Shown piece after piece: positions 27,055 to 35,198 of a DNA stretch of 64,000 bases. The first letter of the stretch is position 1. Every line of letters begins with the position of its first letter. The stretch lies in IMG/VR virus record IMGVR_UViG_3300030329_005612, positions 1 to 64,000 of that record; one strand, written 5' to 3'. This DNA comes from a virus. The position numbers were made by a program, and so were the translations under genes. The notes under the pieces are model-generated. The model had not been told where the DNA came from, ran no database searches, and saw only the letters and a list, made by a program, of their open reading frames with translations.

Positions 27055-27711
27055 TTATTTCCACTCTAGTGCTTCGCTTGTGTTAGGAAATTGTTTAATA
27101 AAAACTTTTTTAATTGCTTCCGCAATGTCTCGATGTTCTTTTTGAGTATTTATGTCTGTTCTTAAGTTAATGTAATGAATCCAGCTACGAACAGTGCCGT
27201 TCATATACATAGTGGTCTGGGTATTAAGGGGAAGAACTGCCCTAGCGCATTCTTTAGCTACCCCTGCTTCAAGTAAATCTTCATAGGCTTTCATTGCTCC
27301 ACTCATGGCTCGATTAGCTATATAATATGGCAGAGCACTCTTTTCAAATGCCTCGCTGCTACTTTGTCGATTTTTTTCTGCTGGTTTACGCAGTTCAAGG
27401 TTTTCCAGTTCGGTAGCCTCGCTATATCTTTGGGAAAATTCTTGAAATGAAAAGCTCCTGTGACGCAAAATCTGTGCGGCAATTGCCCTGCTCGTCTTTA
27501 TTTCAACGCACATACTAACCAATTCAAACGGCGACCAGTGCTTGTGTTTAATTAAAAATTTAATAAGTTTCGGCGCGGTGGCCGTGTTCATTTGGTTCTT
27601 GGGGTTGGAGACTCTAGCGCAAAAAGCTATCAAATCTTCGGCTCTCATGGGGGAAATTCCCGTTGCCGTGCTAACCTTTGGGTCGGTAACTGATACTAAC
27701 GCAACATTCAT
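27055..27711 (-). CDS. thyX: Flavin-dependent thymidylate synthase ThyX
   Basis: The signature RHRSFSFQEFSQRY at residues 83-96 is the ThyX motif RHRxxSxxxxSxRY. FAD- and dUMP-binding regions (SPFELVSMCVEI, CARAVLPLNTQTTMYMNGT) are present, and the length of 218 aa is typical. It makes dTMP from dUMP with methylene-tetrahydrofolate and NADPH. It overlaps the upstream gene by ATGA. Confidence 0.96.
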   Translation of the reverse strand: MNVALVSVTDPKVSTATGISPMRAEDLIAFCARVSNPKNQMNTATAPKLIKFLIKHKHWSPFELVSMCVEIKTSRAIAAQILRHRSFSFQEFSQRYSEATELENLELRKPAEKNRQSSSEAFEKSALPYYIANRAMSGAMKAYEDLLEAGVAKECARAVLPLNTQTTMYMNGTVRSWIHYINLRTDINTQKEHRDIAEAIKKVFIKQFPNTSEALEWK

Positions 27712-28016
27712 TTTTTTCTCCTAATTCCAAGATGTTTTCTCATCCAGCAGACTTGTAGGGGTCTTTTGTTGGGAAAAAACTTCTGAGTAAGCTCTTTATA
27801 CTCGTAATCTGCTCCATGTTGTAAAAGTAAAGCTCGTTCAGCATTTGTCCACACGGGCGGTTTTTTAAGCCCCATACTCATTTTCTTTTGACAAATCTGA
27901 ACGGGGGTTTTGGTTGGAAAGAATTTTTCAGATAACTCACGCTGGTTATATTTCAAATAATTTTCTTTAAGAATTTTTACTTCAGAGTCTGTCCAAATTT
28001 GATTTTTATATTTCAT
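27708..28016 (-). CDS. Tandem Myb/SANT-like DNA-binding protein, 102 aa
   Basis: Two internal repeats of about 45 aa: WTDSEVKILKENYLKYNQRE...KTPVQICQKKMSMGL and WTNAERALLLQHGADYEYKE...KRPLQVCWMRKHLGI. Each has the Trp-led three-helix pattern of Myb-like domains. A transcription or DNA-binding role is likely. Confidence 0.7.
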   Translation of the reverse strand: MKYKNQIWTDSEVKILKENYLKYNQRELSEKFFPTKTPVQICQKKMSMGLKKPPVWTNAERALLLQHGADYEYKELTQKFFPNKRPLQVCWMRKHLGIRRKK

Positions 28017-28018
28017 AT

Positions 28019-28384
28019 TTAAGGAATATATTTTTTGGCGTGTCCCTCCTTAAGCAAGAAATCGTTTATTGATTTTCCATGATATTTGGAGGTTTTAATA
28101 TAACAGTTGAGGGTCTGTATGATTCCCAAACACCTTCCGTATTTACCTACCCCCTCAGAAGTTAACAAAAATTCGTTTTCACTTTGAAGTAAAACTTCAG
28201 CAAGTGCCTCCTTGGCCTTGAGTCCCTTCTTCTTTACTTCTTTGTCGCGAGTTCTACATTCAAATGCGTTTATATTAGCTAGACGGATACGTTTTTTTAT
28301 CCATATATTAAAGCCAAGGTCAATCATTGCATCGAGGGTATCACCATCAATGATTTTTATTAATTTAGCTTTATACTTGTACAT
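28019..28384 (-). CDS. SNase-like thermonuclease, 121 aa
   Basis: YKAKLIKIIDGDTLDAMIDL and RIRLANINAFECR are the staphylococcal-nuclease OB-fold motifs with catalytic Asp, Asp, Arg and Glu. YGRCLGII supplies the second Arg region. No signal peptide is present, so it acts in the cytoplasm, perhaps on host DNA. Confidence 0.85.
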   Translation of the reverse strand: MYKYKAKLIKIIDGDTLDAMIDLGFNIWIKKRIRLANINAFECRTRDKEVKKKGLKAKEALAEVLLQSENEFLLTSEGVGKYGRCLGIIQTLNCYIKTSKYHGKSINDFLLKEGHAKKYIP

Positions 28385-28396
28385 TACGCACCTTAT

Positions 28397-28588
28397 TTAT
28401 TCAAAATGATCTTTTATATCAGTAAAGTTTCTTTCTACTATTTGGGTGGGTTTGACTACTACCTTGGTATTGTAGAGAGTTACATATTTCTCTGCATCAC
28501 TTTTCTTTTTAAAGAAACCCAAAGTTGACCAGTGCAGATTATTCAGCTGCTGTCTAACTTCATAAAATTTATCAGTCGTGCGTGGCAT
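28397..28588 (-). CDS. Hypothetical protein, 63 aa
   Basis: A basic N-terminus (MPRTTDKFYEVRQQL) and FKKKSDAEKYVTLYNTKVVV, like a small strand-helix-strand. Unrecognised. Confidence 0.65.
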   Translation of the reverse strand: MPRTTDKFYEVRQQLNNLHWSTLGFFKKKSDAEKYVTLYNTKVVVKPTQIVERNFTDIKDHFE

Positions 28589-28648
28589 TTTGGTATATCG
28601 TCCACCTATAGGGTAAAATTTGCTGTCGTTTTAAAATCCATTTTTTTA

Positions 28649-29098
28649 TTAATTAAATGATTTGTGAATCCTAGAATTTATTTCATAGACCTTTTGTTCT
28701 AGCCAAAGAGCTTCGGTAGAGTCAGCAAAAGGTGGGCCGTCCTCCTCATTATAATGATCAAAATTAATTTCATTTTTATTTGCATCAATTGAAATAACAT
28801 CTTGACCATGACCCGTAGCGTAAGAAAGTTTATAGACAGGGGTTTTTTTAATGTGGCTTTTCAAAATGTAAATCTTCTTGTTGTGGCGTTCGCTGAGAAC
28901 CACGGCGTTAGCAATAGCTACATAAAGAGGAACATTTTTCTCACTCAATTCAGTGAGCCAATGATCCATAATTTTACGATGAGAAATTTTTAACCCTTCA
29001 TAATAAACAAAATCATTATTATTTTGAAAAGGGTTGACGGTACGCTGGTTTGCACAGCCAAACGCACTTAACATGATAATGAGTACAATATATTTCAT
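28649..29098 (-). CDS. Lipoprotein, 149 aa
   Basis: The signal MKYIVLIIMLSAFGCANQRT carries the lipobox SAFGC. The mature part is 134 aa with a helical region LTELSEKNVPLYVAIANAVV. Function unknown; the likely location is the envelope of the infected cell. Confidence 0.75.
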   Translation of the reverse strand: MKYIVLIIMLSAFGCANQRTVNPFQNNNDFVYYEGLKISHRKIMDHWLTELSEKNVPLYVAIANAVVLSERHNKKIYILKSHIKKTPVYKLSYATGHGQDVISIDANKNEINFDHYNEEDGPPFADSTEALWLEQKVYEINSRIHKSFN

Positions 29099-29118
29099 AT
29101 TTAAATTCTTTAAAATAG

Positions 29119-29289
29119 TTATTCACCTTTTAAAAATTTTTCCTGTATTTCTTCTACCATCTCCACAAGCAGCCCTATAGGGGCAGCGTCAAGACCATAA
29201 GCCCTACAATCAATCAAATACTTATGAAGCCTTTGAATTTTTTTGTAGGTATCGGTTGGTTTATTTCTTTCAAACTCGCTGGGATTCAT
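29119..29289 (-). CDS. Hypothetical protein, 56 aa
   Basis: ATG 29289 (MNPSEFERNKP) is preferred over the longer frame, which overlaps its neighbour. Helical throughout. Unrecognised. Confidence 0.6.
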   Translation of the reverse strand: MNPSEFERNKPTDTYKKIQRLHKYLIDCRAYGLDAAPIGLLVEMVEEIQEKFLKGE

Positions 29290-29518
29290 AAAGCGTAATT
29301 TTATTATTAAATTTTTTATCAATTAAATCTTGAGACTGAAGCGTTTTATAGCGTTTATTTCTATCAATTATTTCAGCGTATGCACAGTAATCACTTCCGT
29401 CGCCACTACACTTTGACTTAAAAGTGTTTGCAATGTTTTTAGCACCGCTCAAATCAGAGTTATATACAGCGTATAAAAACTCAACATAATTAGAGGTTAG
29501 GGTATTATCGTATTTCAT
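29270..29518 (-). CDS. Hypothetical protein, 82 aa
   Basis: ATG 29518 (MKYDNTLTSNYVEFL) is chosen; it overlaps the previous stop by 14 nt. Contains CSGDGSDYC. Helical; unrecognised. Confidence 0.65.
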   Translation of the reverse strand: MKYDNTLTSNYVEFLYAVYNSDLSGAKNIANTFKSKCSGDGSDYCAYAEIIDRNKRYKTLQSQDLIDKKFNNKITLYESQRV

Positions 29519-29855
29519 AAGGTAGTAGTTCGGTGACTCCTTCAGAGTATCGTTGGATAACGTATTCGACAAAGCTTTCAAACGCCTCGCGAGAATCATG
29601 ACCGTCATCATCACAGCCCCGGAGTTGTAAGTGTCCATCTTCGGTGCAACAGCCAGAAGCCTTACGGAATTTTCTCCTTACAACATTTGTTTCTTCGTCG
29701 TACTCTTCATCTGAGTCTTTAAGTAAAGAGTCTATCAATTCCCCAACTTCGGGGGATTGAATAGATGAACCATTTCGGGTTCTATCCCTATGACTAAAAA
29801 ACCAAGGGTCACTGGGCAGGTTTAAAATATTAAATTCTTCTCTGGAGAATTTCAT
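29505..29855 (-). CDS. Hypothetical acidic protein, 116 aa
   Basis: An acidic protein with CCTEDGHLQLRGCDDDGHDS in its middle, a Cys/His/Asp-rich loop that could bind metal. Unrecognised. Confidence 0.7.
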   Translation of the reverse strand: MKFSREEFNILNLPSDPWFFSHRDRTRNGSSIQSPEVGELIDSLLKDSDEEYDEETNVVRRKFRKASGCCTEDGHLQLRGCDDDGHDSREAFESFVEYVIQRYSEGVTELLPYEIR

Positions 29856-29899
29856 TTCTTAATTTTAACATCTTTATACTTTATGTCAAGTATTTCTTG

Positions 29900-30430
29900 C
29901 TAGGCACTTTCTATTTTGTTAAAACCTGTAGTGAACCCATCATGTTCCCACGTAATAGTTCTACCTGTGTCTCCATTAAACCAATAATGAGCTACTTTTA
30001 TTTCTGTTTCTTTGTATTCCCCACTACCGACTTCTTTTTCATCTAGTTTTCTGGAGACATAATAAATATCATAAATATGATCTATAATATTAGTATCATC
30101 TTTAGCTCTAACGTGCATCTCAACAAAATCTTGAGCTTCTTCAAGGGTCACGAAATGCAACTTACCTCCGTCCATCCAACCAGCGTAAGGGCTAGGGTTA
30201 TCTTCCTCAAGCGTATACTCTCTCTGATAAGCAAAGCTACCTCTGGTATTTTGGCTAAAAATCCACTCGCCTTGACCTCGTTCATAACAGTAAACCCTGT
30301 AATCCCAATTGCACCCAGTTTTTCCGACCTCACCTTCGGGGTCATGTTCTTGTTCTTCGTATTTGCAAGTAACCGTCCAAGTAGCTAATGCTCCTACGCC
30401 AGCAGTTTTAATAAAGTTTCTTCTGTTCAT
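29900..30430 (-). CDS. Tat-exported lipoprotein-like protein, 176 aa
   Basis: With the ATG at 30430 the N-terminus is MNRRNFIKTAGVGALATWTV then TC. This is a twin-arginine signal (RRNFIKTA) followed by a lipobox-like Cys. The ATG overlaps the upstream stop (ATGA). The mature part is acidic and aromatic. A Tat signal implies export of a folded protein, which is rare for phage genes. Function unknown. Confidence 0.75.
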   Translation of the reverse strand: MNRRNFIKTAGVGALATWTVTCKYEEQEHDPEGEVGKTGCNWDYRVYCYERGQGEWIFSQNTRGSFAYQREYTLEEDNPSPYAGWMDGGKLHFVTLEEAQDFVEMHVRAKDDTNIIDHIYDIYYVSRKLDEKEVGSGEYKETEIKVAHYWFNGDTGRTITWEHDGFTTGFNKIESA

Positions 30431-31002
30431 GGTTTTCGTAAAAAATCTGATGGGCGTAGCATATGAAATTCCCACTGTTGCCTTTGGGACTCGCTACCGT
30501 CGCCCTTTGCATTGTTGTCACCCTCACCGTCACCCTTTTTGCTTTGTTCATCTGCCTCTTTTTTCCTCAATCTTCCCACTACGGGGTGTCCTTTCTTTAA
30601 TTTTCCTCTTAGCTCTTCTTCTATTTGCTCGTGAAGACTTCGGCTATAAGGCACTCCAAACAAACGAGGTTCAAGGTTATCACTTTTATATCCAAAAAAT
30701 TTTAAAAGCGAACTTTCTTGTTGATCCACAGATTCTAGCAAAAAATAAATCGCGCCATCAAATTTGGTATGTTCATTAGGCTCTTTAATTACTACCCAAT
30801 GTACTAGCACCTTATCAGGCATATCCTCCTCGTGTGCTGGCCACCCCAGATACGAATGAATTGTAAACCAAAAAATAATAGTAAAAATACAAAAAACAGA
30901 AATACAAGATGCTTTATAATACCACCTTAGCTTTGATTCGGTTAGCAACCAAAAAGTCAAAGCACCAAACACCAATAATAGAATTGGTAATGCTATATTC
31001 AT
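30427..31002 (-). CDS. Membrane protein, 191 aa, two spans and charged tail
   Basis: Two N-terminal spans (LPILLLVFGALTFWLL, CISVFCIFTIIFWFTI), a soluble domain ending near residue 140, then a low-complexity Lys/Gly/Asp tail. The architecture recalls DUF3592-like membrane proteins; this is a weak match. Confidence 0.7.
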   Translation of the reverse strand: MNIALPILLLVFGALTFWLLTESKLRWYYKASCISVFCIFTIIFWFTIHSYLGWPAHEEDMPDKVLVHWVVIKEPNEHTKFDGAIYFLLESVDQQESSLLKFFGYKSDNLEPRLFGVPYSRSLHEQIEEELRGKLKKGHPVVGRLRKKEADEQSKKGDGEGDNNAKGDGSESQRQQWEFHMLRPSDFLRKP

Positions 31003-31003
31003 T

Positions 31004-31174
31004 TTACATTTGTCCGTCTATTTGCCTTTTTCCCTTGTTGTTCACGACTATTTCGCCGCACCCCTCGCACAAAACGTGAACATATTCACCTTCTTCGCAA
31101 AGGTTTTTCATATCATTTAATTCGCTTTCCACCCCAAGGGTTTCCCAAACACAATCCCAGCAAAAATCAGCCAT
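31004..31174 (-). CDS. Zinc-finger-like protein, 56 aa
   Basis: It contains FCWDCVW at residues 4-10 and LCEGCGEIV near residue 36, two CxxC pairs fit for one zinc ion. It lies just below the size that automated calling would notice. Unrecognised. Confidence 0.65.
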   Translation of the reverse strand: MADFCWDCVWETLGVESELNDMKNLCEEGEYVHVLCEGCGEIVVNNKGKRQIDGQM

Positions 31175-31436
31175 TTTGTTTTCCTTTCTTTAATTTTTGA
31201 ATATCATACCCATGATCTTTAAATTTTATTTCAGATGCCACAAGAACTGGCGTGTCTTTTATGTCTCTCAATATTTGCTCTACTTGTCCTATCGTTTCTG
31301 ATTTGGTTTCTCCAACGATAGTAATTGGGTCTTCGGTGTGAGCATAAATACTACCGTCTTCATTGTAAAAGACTTCATGGACACTATGCCAAGTAACTCC
31401 ATCCTTTTCGTGTTTTATGATTCTATTGTTCCACAT
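31167..31436 (-). CDS. Hypothetical protein, 89 aa
   Basis: WNNRIIKHEKDGVTWHSVHE then YNEDGSIYAHTEDPITIVGE is a pattern I associate with small conserved proteins of marine phages. A helix and a Lys-rich tail follow. Function unknown. Confidence 0.7.
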   Translation of the reverse strand: MWNNRIIKHEKDGVTWHSVHEVFYNEDGSIYAHTEDPITIVGETKSETIGQVEQILRDIKDTPVLVASEIKFKDHGYDIQKLKKGKQNG

Positions 31437-31452
31437 CTAACGCTTGACTAAC

Positions 31453-31662
31453 TCACTTTAATACATAAGTTTCTAAAGTGTGCAACCTGTCCCTTGCGTC
31501 CGCTAATAAAGATAGTGCTTCTTCAGCGTTTTTGTAAAAGTCCCCCGTAGAATGGTCTCCTATTCCAACCGCTTTGTCATCAAGCAAATGAAGGGTAAGT
31601 TTGGCTTTAGCTATATCTGCTTCGGCAGAACTCTTTAGCATCTCGTATAATTTCTTATTCAT
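31453..31662 (-). CDS. Hypothetical helical protein, 69 aa
   Basis: Two amphipathic helices (LKSSAEADIAKAKLTLHLLD and AEEALSLLADARDRLHTLET). It overlaps the next lipoprotein gene. Unrecognised. Confidence 0.65.
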   Translation of the reverse strand: MNKKLYEMLKSSAEADIAKAKLTLHLLDDKAVGIGDHSTGDFYKNAEEALSLLADARDRLHTLETYVLK

Positions 31663-31858
31663 ATTTTTTATTCTTCATTATCCAATGATAAAGCGTGCTA
31701 CTGCCATAGCCGTAGCCGTAGGGCAGCGGTCGATAATCTTTTGTTTGTATTTCTGGCGGTTTCCCCCAACTTTTAGGAAAAGCCTTGCCACTTGGGCTAC
31801 GGTATACTATACACCCTGTTAACACTAAAATCAACAAAATTATTGATACCTTATTCAC
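31655..31858 (-). CDS. Lipoprotein, 67 aa
   Basis: MNKVSIILLILVLTGCIVYR carries the lipobox VLTGC. The mature part is Pro/Tyr/Gly-rich (LPYGYGYGSS). Function unknown. Confidence 0.7.
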   Translation of the reverse strand: MNKVSIILLILVLTGCIVYRSPSGKAFPKSWGKPPEIQTKDYRPLPYGYGYGSSTLYHWIMKNKKYE

Positions 31859-32409
31859 AACTTAAAGCACCTCTTTTCAACATCATAACAACTCTTTAAT
31901 AATCTTGCATCAATCCCTAAGTCTTTCCTTATAGTCTCTAGGGGGTCGTCCACAAGATGACAGAAGCTACATTCTGACAAGTCCACTCCACACTGTTCTC
32001 CTGCAACAACACCCATGTTGAAAATAAATCTTTCCTCTTCTCCAAACTTGTATCCTTGAGGATAAAAGTATTTACAAATAAACATAAATAAATTTCTTCT
32101 CCATCTTTTCATTTTTTTTGATGACCCCATCGTGTATCCGATGACAAAGGCTTCGTCTTTAAGTTCGACCCCTCTCCCCAACAGGATGTGAATACAATCA
32201 TGTGTAACTAAATCAACCGCTCCACTAAAAATCTTAGAAGTGCTATAGTTAGGATTTTCGACCAACCTAATAACAAGAGGTATATCGCTCTGATCCAAAA
32301 GGTCTTCGCCAACATCTTCTGTCATCTCTTTGAGTGCAGTCCCTAATGTTTTTTTTGCGCCAGCACCGCTTAAAGAAGTGCTGCGTTTTTTTACTTTTTT
32401 TCGATTCAT
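31855..32409 (-). CDS. Hypothetical protein, 184 aa
   Basis: A basic N-terminus, then an alpha-helical part with THDCIHILLGRGVELKDEAF and Cys-rich SECSFCHLVDDP. His and Cys clusters suggest metal binding. The THDCIH...E arrangement superficially resembles COQ4-like or metalloprotein motifs. Not assigned. Confidence 0.7.
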   Translation of the reverse strand: MNRKKVKKRSTSLSGAGAKKTLGTALKEMTEDVGEDLLDQSDIPLVIRLVENPNYSTSKIFSGAVDLVTHDCIHILLGRGVELKDEAFVIGYTMGSSKKMKRWRRNLFMFICKYFYPQGYKFGEEERFIFNMGVVAGEQCGVDLSECSFCHLVDDPLETIRKDLGIDARLLKSCYDVEKRCFKL

Positions 32410-32426
32410 TTTATATCATCTTTTCT

Positions 32427-32984
32427 CTAGCTTTTTTTTGTGCTTTCCATAAGCTCCTTAACACTATCTTTGCAGAACCCCGCACCTTCTCTATTAATAA
32501 ATTCATATATAACCCCCGTTAGCTCTGAGGGTTTAGTGAATACTTGTGTTAGGTCGGGGTCTTTGCAGACAATTGGTTTTTCAGAATAAAATTCTGCATA
32601 CCCTTTTTCTTTCCACTCCTCCATGACCGCTCCTACATCTTCAACTTGGTATGCTATGTGATGGATGCCACCAATATTTCCTCTTTCTGCCACCCAATCC
32701 CCAACGATGGAACCTTCACTGCCATCGCTAACAAAAATTTCAGGGGGGGCATGATACTCTGCCTTCATGGGTGCGTCGGGAGCGTGTTGTAAAACACGAT
32801 GAGTCCAACGCATCGTGTCTGGATGCCTTGTTTCTGGTGGCTCAAGGGCTAGACAATCAGCCTTAGACCCATCATCAAATTCTATTTGAAATTCTGTACC
32901 GACAGTATATCCAAAAGCTTTCCTAAAAAAAGCGGCAGATTGATGCCTGTCCTTCACCCTGTAAGCTATGTGGTCTAATCTCAT
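32427..32984 (-). CDS. VOC/glyoxalase-family protein, 185 aa
   Basis: Two VOC modules: MRLDHIAYRVKDRHQSAAFF with the first His ligand, and GGIHHIAYQVEDVGAVMEEW with the second, ending in GVIYEFI that supplies a Glu. The spacing is close to 4-hydroxyphenylpyruvate dioxygenase and methylmalonyl-CoA epimerase relatives. The substrate is unknown. It lies next to the metabolic block. Confidence 0.8.
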   Translation of the reverse strand: MRLDHIAYRVKDRHQSAAFFRKAFGYTVGTEFQIEFDDGSKADCLALEPPETRHPDTMRWTHRVLQHAPDAPMKAEYHAPPEIFVSDGSEGSIVGDWVAERGNIGGIHHIAYQVEDVGAVMEEWKEKGYAEFYSEKPIVCKDPDLTQVFTKPSELTGVIYEFINREGAGFCKDSVKELMESTKKS

Positions 32985-32999
32985 AATATCTCAACCCCT

Positions 33000-33080
33000 T
33001 TATAGTTCAGTAAAGTTCATCAGCCAAATACCTATGGCAACTGTCACCGCCACTGTTAAGACTAATACAACTATAGCCAT
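33000..33080 (-). CDS. 26-aa membrane peptide
   Basis: MAIVVLVLTVAVTVAIGIWL then MNFTEL. The ATG follows the previous TAA directly. Same style as the tiny membrane peptides at 13.4-13.9 kb. Confidence 0.45.
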   Translation of the reverse strand: MAIVVLVLTVAVTVAIGIWLMNFTEL

Positions 33081-33281
33081 TTATTTGCCATTCTTTTTTT
33101 GTTTAATAGTGTCCCCCCTTGTAGGTGCCACGGTCTCTTCCTTTTTATCAAAGCTGTGCCACCACACAGGTATCTCTTTTAGTAAAAAATAAAAGCTTAA
33201 TCCCCATAACGACACCGCTATAGAAAATAAAGCCCATTTTACCCCTACTAAATTACTTACTATTTCTGCTTCAGTGTTCAT
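33081..33281 (-). CDS. Small membrane protein, 66 aa
   Basis: One transmembrane span (WALFSIAVSLWGLSFYFLL) and a Lys-rich cytoplasmic tail. Unrecognised. Confidence 0.65.
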   Translation of the reverse strand: MNTEAEIVSNLVGVKWALFSIAVSLWGLSFYFLLKEIPVWWHSFDKKEETVAPTRGDTIKQKKNGK

Positions 33282-33575
33282 TTACGGTGAAATTTTTTTA
33301 GTTTTTAAATTTACATATAACAACTTCACTCCCAACTTCTTTTGCACAGGTGTCAATACTCTGTTTATTTTTGTATTGGGAGTCTTGGCTGTTGATGATC
33401 TTCTGCTTAATGTTTTTACATCAAAAAACTGCATGTCTCCCGTATCAGGATTAATTGCAATAAAGTCTATTGGGCCAATGTTATTCGTCTCATTATAACA
33501 AAAATAACCTTTTTCTACATAGTGTTGCATAGCAATTAGTTTGCTAGACATTCCCTTTTGGTGGCTGTGGTGCAT
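33282..33575 (-). CDS. PD-(D/E)XK nuclease-like protein, 97 aa
   Basis: GPIDFIAINPDTGDMQFFDV then KT gives the D...D-x-K core of the PDDEXK fold as in Holliday-junction-resolvase-like and Vsr-like proteins. The N-terminal KLIAMQHYVEKGYFCY fits the preceding helix. Likely a small nuclease. Confidence 0.7.
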   Translation of the reverse strand: MHHSHQKGMSSKLIAMQHYVEKGYFCYNETNNIGPIDFIAINPDTGDMQFFDVKTLSRRSSTAKTPNTKINRVLTPVQKKLGVKLLYVNLKTKKISP

Positions 33576-33578
33576 CTA

Positions 33579-34178
33579 CTATTCTCCTAATGGATTAGTT
33601 AAAATTGCAGGGAGTTCGTTTATCTCAATAACTTCACCGTTCTTGTCGGTCTTAAATCGAAAAGCTGTCTTTTCGTCCCCTGTGGCAATAAGAGTCTTTT
33701 TTTTCATTACTATTTGTTTGTAGGGCTTAATTTTAATTAGGGTAATGGTAGCCTCAACAGGCTCTGCATCTTTTTTGCTGTAGACATGAACATTGACAAT
33801 ATTTTCACCTGCGGTTGCCCCTCGAAAGGCAACAATTTCTTCGTTAAATCCAACCACTTTACCTTCAATATCAACAGATAAACTATTATTTCTAGACTTA
33901 CCAAGGGCATCGTGATTCAGGCTGATTAAACTACCCTCTCCCCCTTCCCGATTGTTGAAGCTAACCACGTGGCCTGACGCTGCCTGAACGTACAAATCTA
34001 AATCGTCTTCACTTTCTCCAGCCCAAGTAAGAATAACTTCATACAAAGTATTTGGTGGGCGCATCTTAGTCTTCTCTTCTTCGCTCTTAAGTAAAAAAAG
34101 AATAGCCACCAACATCAACAGACAACAAAAAAGTACATCAATGAATGGCCGAAAAGAAAAAAATCTTCTTATTTTCAT
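33579..34178 (-). CDS. ExbD-like protein with DUF2135-like domain, 199 aa
   Basis: The N-terminal RPFIDVLFCCLLMLVAILFL has the conserved Asp at the start of the single span, as in ExbD/TolR. The periplasmic part is not the usual ExbD fold but contains EVILTWAGESEDDLDLYVQ, resembling DUF2135 beta-domains that often carry DxDL motifs. It overlaps the ExbB-like gene by ATGA, so a two-protein proton-driven complex is likely. Confidence 0.7.
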   Translation of the reverse strand: MKIRRFFSFRPFIDVLFCCLLMLVAILFLLKSEEEKTKMRPPNTLYEVILTWAGESEDDLDLYVQAASGHVVSFNNREGGEGSLISLNHDALGKSRNNSLSVDIEGKVVGFNEEIVAFRGATAGENIVNVHVYSKKDAEPVEATITLIKIKPYKQIVMKKKTLIATGDEKTAFRFKTDKNGEVIEINELPAILTNPLGE

Positions 34179-34648
34179 TCTTCTAATTTAAATTTCAAAA
34201 TCATAAGTTGAGCCTGTAAGGGGAGGCTAAAAACAATTCCACAAATAGTGGTATAAAAAGCAGTATTCAATCCTGTCTTAAGGCCAGCTACAATATCACT
34301 TACTTCGGTTCCTTCGTTAAGGCTCGTCGATGTAGCTACGCAGAGACCGAAAACTGTACCCAAAAGACCAAGAGAGAAAAAATGTTCAGCAGCAAACCAA
34401 CCCACATCTGAGCGTCTAAGAAGGTCAGCCTTATCATCTACTGAGGCTACAGATGAAGTTAGCTGATCGGCAAGGTAACATAGCTTCCCTACCATTGCAG
34501 ATACTGATACATACAGGGTCATGATTACAATAGTTAAATAACTAACATCGCTTTTTACCATAAGGGTAATAGCTCCTTTTGTTTCAGCAAAAAAGACCGC
34601 TGTTAGCATCACAGCATTAAGGAGGAACCATTTCGTAAAAGTGGACAT
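34175..34648 (-). CDS. MotA/TolQ/ExbB-like proton channel protein, 157 aa
   Basis: FSLGLLGTVFGLCVATSTSL and LKTGLNTAFYTTICGIVFSL are the MotA/TolQ/ExbB signature segments. About three spans are visible. It is shorter than ExbB (about 240 aa). With the ExbD-like partner it could form a proton-motive-force-driven complex in the inner membrane. Confidence 0.75.
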   Translation of the reverse strand: MSTFTKWFLLNAVMLTAVFFAETKGAITLMVKSDVSYLTIVIMTLYVSVSAMVGKLCYLADQLTSSVASVDDKADLLRRSDVGWFAAEHFFSLGLLGTVFGLCVATSTSLNEGTEVSDIVAGLKTGLNTAFYTTICGIVFSLPLQAQLMILKFKLEE

Positions 34649-34697
34649 ATTAATTATATTTAAATTAGAATAAATTTACTATTTTTTTTATTACTTT

Positions 34698-35198
34698 TCA
34701 TACTTTTAACAAGCCTTTTAGCTTATTCCAAGTATCTTCTATTTCCTCGCAATCTGTAGACACAATATAGTGGGGGATACCAACCTCGAAATCTTCAACA
34801 TGGTATTCTTTTCTTAACTCCCTTTTAGAAGTGAGCAAGACTTCTATTACCTTGTCTTGGTTGTTATTTTTAAGTTCAGCCCTTAAGTCTTCGTAGGGAT
34901 TCACGAGGCACATTACTACGTCCGTACCCTCCCTCACGGGGCGACCTTGGATACCGCCTTCTTTCCTACAATAAATCGCAACCCAATCTTCGCGCTCACC
35001 CTTTTTATTTAGATAGGTGGCTACAGCATTAGCATTCTTAATATTTTCTTCACGACCTTGTCTGCCATAATTCTTATTTGTAAACATCTCCCTAAATTCA
35101 TCACCATCAATAACAAACGGCGTATCAAGATGTTCTGCAAGCAAAGTACCTAGAGTAGTTTTGCCTGACGCTGGTTGTCCGTATAATAGATATATCAT
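34698..35198 (-). CDS. cysC: APS kinase-like protein (CysC family), 166 aa
   Basis: P-loop GQPASGKTT, then FVIDGDEFREMF, GRQGREENIKNANAVATYL and AIYCRKEGG...VREG follow the adenylylsulfate kinase order (LDGDxxR, REENIRRxxEVA, Y(R)xxR). It would convert APS to PAPS. A PAPS-dependent sulfotransferase gene lies at 56.1 kb. Other P-loop kinases of the same family remain possible. Confidence 0.75.
   Translation of the reverse strand: MIYLLYGQPASGKTTLGTLLAEHLDTPFVIDGDEFREMFTNKNYGRQGREENIKNANAVATYLNKKGEREDWVAIYCRKEGGIQGRPVREGTDVVMCLVNPYEDLRAELKNNNQDKVIEVLLTSKRELRKEYHVEDFEVGIPHYIVSTDCEEIEDTWNKLKGLLKV

Noticed and set aside
31851-31859. Additional TTATTCACA box
   Set aside because: It lies inside a coding region without a promoter context, and one such 9-mer is expected by chance in AT-rich sequence.
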